Origin: Pseudomonadota bacterium | Lineage (GTDB): Bacteria; Pseudomonadota; Gammaproteobacteria; UBA6186; Azoamicaceae | Length of the DNA: 7,310 nt | NCBI GenBank assembly: GCA_021848375.1 | Contig: JAJZUR010000078.1 | Coordinates: 1 to 7,310 of the forward strand | Direction: 5' to 3' | Part shown: positions 5,349 to 7,310 of the stretch, one piece after another | Layout of the letters: each line of letters opens with the position of its first letter | Position numbering within the stretch: the stretch's first letter is position 1 | The notes under the pieces: generated by a model | What the model saw: the letters and a program-made list of their open reading frames with translations, nothing else | The model's database searches: none | What the model was told of the DNA's origin: nothing | Made by a program: the position numbers and the translations under genes

Positions 5349-5668
5349 TCGATATGAATGGCTTTATCATTTTGAAAGACAATGCCAAGCCGTTTTTCAA
5401 CAATCGGATCGTCATTTCCAGGTTTTAAATAATAATAGTAATCCCAGCGTTCTTGTTCAAAGAAATGGGTGAGCGCTGGTGTACCTAATATCTCGAAGAT
5501 CTGTTGCTTCGTCATGCCGACTTTCACCTTTTTAACGGCATCCGCGGTTAAATAATTCCCTTGACGCACATCCATTCGATAGACTTTGGGCGGAAAAGGA
5601 CAAGCGGTTAAGCCTAGGCAAGCAAGACAAAATAAAGATAAGATAATGGGACGCATTGTGCGGTACAT
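5327..5668 (-). CDS. bamE: BamE (SmpA/OmlA), outer-membrane assembly lipoprotein
   Basis: BamE is a small periplasm-facing lipoprotein of the BAM complex, where it stabilises BamD-BamA contact during beta-barrel insertion. The 113-residue precursor has a signal peptide (MYRTMRPIILSLFCLACLG) ending in the lipobox LTAC, so Cys23 is the lipidated first residue of the mature protein of about 91 residues. Family motifs are VRQGNYLT (34-41), VKVGMTKQQIFEILGTP (48-64) and the aromatic strand RWDYYYYLKPG (74-84). Start ATG 5668 has AGAGG 10 nt upstream; ATG 5656 would also leave a workable signal peptide. It is divergent from fur, as omlA is in Pseudomonas, and its 3' end overlaps rnfH. Confidence 0.93.
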   Translation of the reverse strand: MYRTMRPIILSLFCLACLGLTACPFPPKVYRMDVRQGNYLTADAVKKVKVGMTKQQIFEILGTPALTHFFEQERWDYYYYLKPGNDDPIVEKRLGIVFQNDKAIHIDHFEESK

Positions 5669-5705
5669 ATAAGTTAAACCTCTAAATTTTTTACGGCTTA
5701 GCCAC

Positions 5706-5724
5706 GATTAAATTTGAAGTTATC
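5706..5724. promoter_or_regulatory. Fur-box-like dyad in the bamE/fur divergent region
   Basis: The 19 bases GATTAAATTTGAAGTTATC match the classical GATAATGATAATCATTATC at about 10 positions, with the outer arms best preserved (GAT.A at the left, TTATC at the right). The site overlaps a good minus-strand -10 for bamE (TATGAT, 5727-5722, with TTCAGA 16 bases upstream). It lies about 70 bases before the fur start. A score of 10/19 is weak for a Fur site, so autoregulation is only suggested. Confidence 0.3.
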
Positions 5725-5749
5725 ATAGCGGATTATGTTGGATTCTGAA
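5722..5749 (-). promoter_or_regulatory. Candidate sigma-70 promoter for bamE
   Basis: On the minus strand a -10-like TATGAT (5 of 6 consensus bases, followed by AAC) is preceded at 16 bases by TTCAGA (4 of 6). The predicted start near 5715 gives a leader of about 47 nt. No equally good promoter for fur is evident on the plus strand. Confidence 0.45.
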
Positions 5750-5791
5750 AGCCATCTTTTTGAAAAGAAAATAAGCTAGGAGTTTAAGGCG

Positions 5792-6211
5792 TTGAAAAAT
5801 AGGGAATTAAAAGAAGCGGGACTAAAAACAACCGCGCCACGGGTGAAGATCCTTCAGATCTTAGAAAAGGCTAAGGTGCGCCATTTGAGTGCCGAAGATA
5901 TATACAAAATGCTCGTAGAGTCAGGAGAAGATGTAGGGCTTGCGACGGTCTATCGCGTGCTTACCCAATTTGAATCAGCGGGTCTTGTGATACGTCATCA
6001 CTTTGAAGGGGATTCTTCCGTTTTTGAATTGGACGATGGTGAACATCATGATCATTTGGTGTGCGTAAAATGTGAAAAAATAGTTGAATTTGTCGATCCG
6101 ATTATTGAAAAACGTCAGCTCAGCATTGCCGAAGAAAATCATTTTCGCATAACGGATCATTCTTTATATATCTATGGCATTTGTAAAAGTTGTAATCAAT
6201 TGGCTTCGTAA
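5792..6211 (+). CDS. fur: Fur, ferric uptake regulator
   Basis: Fur is a dimeric metalloregulator that, with Fe(II), represses iron-uptake genes. The 139-residue product has the N-terminal winged helix (LKTTAPRVKILQIL, then HLSAEDIYKMLVESGEDVGLATVYRVLTQF, here split: HLSAEDIYKML / VGLATVYRVLTQF) with recognition helix residues near 46-60. The metal-binding and dimerisation half has HHDH at 85-88, CVKC at 91-94 and a second CKSC at 131-134, so the structural Cys4 zinc site is complete. It also lacks the long His-rich tail of E. coli Fur. GLATVYRVL and the HHDHLVC spacing fit Fur better than Zur or PerR. The start is TTG at 5792, supported by TAGGAG (5777-5782) with 9-nt spacing. It abuts the end of recN with no gap. 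Confidence 0.94.
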   Translation: MKNRELKEAGLKTTAPRVKILQILEKAKVRHLSAEDIYKMLVESGEDVGLATVYRVLTQFESAGLVIRHHFEGDSSVFELDDGEHHDHLVCVKCEKIVEFVDPIIEKRQLSIAEENHFRITDHSLYIYGICKSCNQLAS

Positions 6212-7310
6212 TTATTCGCTGGTTTCTAACATTTCTTTGGCATGTAACAAAGCGTGTTTGGTGATGGTGGCGCCCCCTAACATTCGGGCTAATTCTTGTA
6301 CTTTTTGTTCGGTCGTTAATTCAAATATATGAGTCGTAGTACTATTTTTGGTTTGTGTTTTTTCGACTTTATAATGATGATGTCCCATAGCGGCAATTTG
6401 CGGTAAATGCGTAACGCACAAGACTTGCGCATCCGCACTTAATTTTCTCAGTAATTTTCCAACCGTATCCGCTGTTTTTCCGCTGATCCCGGCGTCCACT
6501 TCATCGAAAATAAGCGTTGGTTTTGAGGTTTTTTGCGCGGTAATTACTTGAATGGCAAGGCTAATTCGAGAGAGTTCGCCGCCGGAGGCAATTTTGCGCA
6601 TCGGTTGTAAGGGTAATCCGGGATTTGTTGAAACCAAAAATTCAATGTGATCTAAACCATTTATGCTGATGGTTTCGGCGGGTCGTTGTAAGAATTCAAT
6701 TTTAAATTGACCATTTGGCATTTCTAGGGTTTTTAAGCGGGTTGTGATGAGTTTTTCGAGTTGTAATGCCGCAGTGGTTCGGCTTTTGCTTAATGCCGTT
6801 GCAGATGCCTGATAAGCGGCCTCTGCTAATTCTATTTGGCCTTTTAACTCCGTGAGATTTTCATGGAGATCGATGAGCAGCGTCGCTTCTTGTAATAATT
6901 TTTGTTTATGTTCCAAAATAATTTCGGGTTGTACGCGGTGCTTTCGCGCTAAAGCATAGATTTGGCTTAAACGTTCTTCAACGGTTACAAGACGGGTGGG
7001 ATCTAAATTTAAATTTTCTTTGAAGCCTTCTAATTCTGAAACAGCTTCTTCCAATTGAATTAATGCATTAGATAGGAATTCGTGGCAAGTGTTTAATTTG
7101 TTTGTCTGGGTTTTAAGGCTATTGATTTGATTCATTGCTTGATAAAGTGCAGAGATAGCATCTTGCCCAGAGTCATTTTTAAGACTGTTTAAGGCAGTTT
7201 CAACTGAAGCTTGCCATTGTTCAATATGCGCGAGTTCCTTTTGTTCAGCGCTGAGCAGTTCCAATTCATTGTCTTGTAGATTGAGTTCTACGATTTCTTG
7301 GAGATCGGAA
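6212..7310 (-). CDS. recN: RecN, SMC-like DNA double-strand-break repair ATPase (C-terminal part)
   Basis: The gene is open through the right edge, so its N-terminus with Walker A is outside the window; about 365 of the usual 550 or so residues are visible. Most of the visible upstream part is heptad-rich coiled coil, including LNLDPTRLVTVEERLSQIYALARKH, here split: LNLDPTRLVTVEERL / SQIYALARKH, the family-typical turn. Next come the ABC signature SGGELSR (6566-6586), Walker B LIFDEVDAGISG (from 6514 downward) and VTHLPQIA, the H-loop region. The tail ELARMLGG is also typical. RecN is normally SOS-induced and bridges broken DNA ends for RecA repair; its promoter is not in view. The stop codon directly touches the stop of convergent fur. 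Confidence 0.95.
   Translation of the reverse strand, partial: SDLQEIVELNLQDNELELLSAEQKELAHIEQWQASVETALNSLKNDSGQDAISALYQAMNQINSLKTQTNKLNTCHEFLSNALIQLEEAVSELEGFKENLNLDPTRLVTVEERLSQIYALARKHRVQPEIILEHKQKLLQEATLLIDLHENLTELKGQIELAEAAYQASATALSKSRTTAALQLEKLITTRLKTLEMPNGQFKIEFLQRPAETISINGLDHIEFLVSTNPGLPLQPMRKIASGGELSRISLAIQVITAQKTSKPTLIFDEVDAGISGKTADTVGKLLRKLSADAQVLCVTHLPQIAAMGHHHYKVEKTQTKNSTTTHIFELTTEQKVQELARMLGGATITKHALLHAKEMLETSE

Noticed and set aside
1..7310. CRISPR array, tRNA, rRNA or tmRNA gene
   Set aside because: No regularly spaced direct repeats and no tRNA cloverleaf, rRNA or ssrA-like sequence were seen.

Overview
The window looks like chromosome of an AT-leaning gammaproteobacterium. 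The run smpB / ratA-rnfH / bamE / fur / recN is, as I recall it, the arrangement in Pseudomonas; E. coli has the same set without fur. Low-GC codon use together with DctA, ArfB and this cluster would fit a Legionellales-type organism (Legionella/Coxiella relatives), but that placement is inference and nothing here names a species.

Layout. Bases 1-833 hold the left part of an IS3-family (IS407-group-like) insertion sequence: a terminal repeat, an intact orfA, a classic -1 slippery heptamer, and an orfB cut off inside its catalytic domain. After a short promoter-bearing gap come yaiI (987-1430) and a 36-codon lysine-rich ORF (1470-1580). This ORF runs head-on into arfB, which lies downstream of dctA on the minus strand (arfB 1564-2013, dctA 2036-3364). 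A divergent promoter region (about 3365-3494) separates dctA from a flavodoxin-like NAD(P)H:FMN/quinone reductase (3495-4049). Next come smpB on the minus strand, divergent from the overlapping pair ratA-rnfH on the plus strand, bamE on the minus strand, fur on the plus strand, and the C-terminal two thirds of recN on the minus strand, running off the right edge.

How the genes relate. Several products act on ribosomes: ArfB (GGQ hydrolase for stalled ribosomes), SmpB (tmRNA partner) and RatA (START-domain protein linked to ribosome association or ubiquinone). BamE is an outer-membrane assembly lipoprotein, Fur an iron-responsive repressor, RecN a double-strand-break repair ATPase and DctA a C4-dicarboxylate importer. 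Transcription direction alternates almost gene by gene. Four convergent junctions are tight or overlapping (17-bp overlap, 3-nt gap, 22-bp overlap, 0-nt gap), and only the first has an obvious hairpin.

Most of this is conserved housekeeping content. I did not find a convincing new multi-gene system. The items most worth a second look are the very basic 36-residue ORF sharing a perfect palindrome with the end of arfB, the Fur-box-like dyad between bamE and fur, and the mirror-image -10 elements between smpB and ratA.
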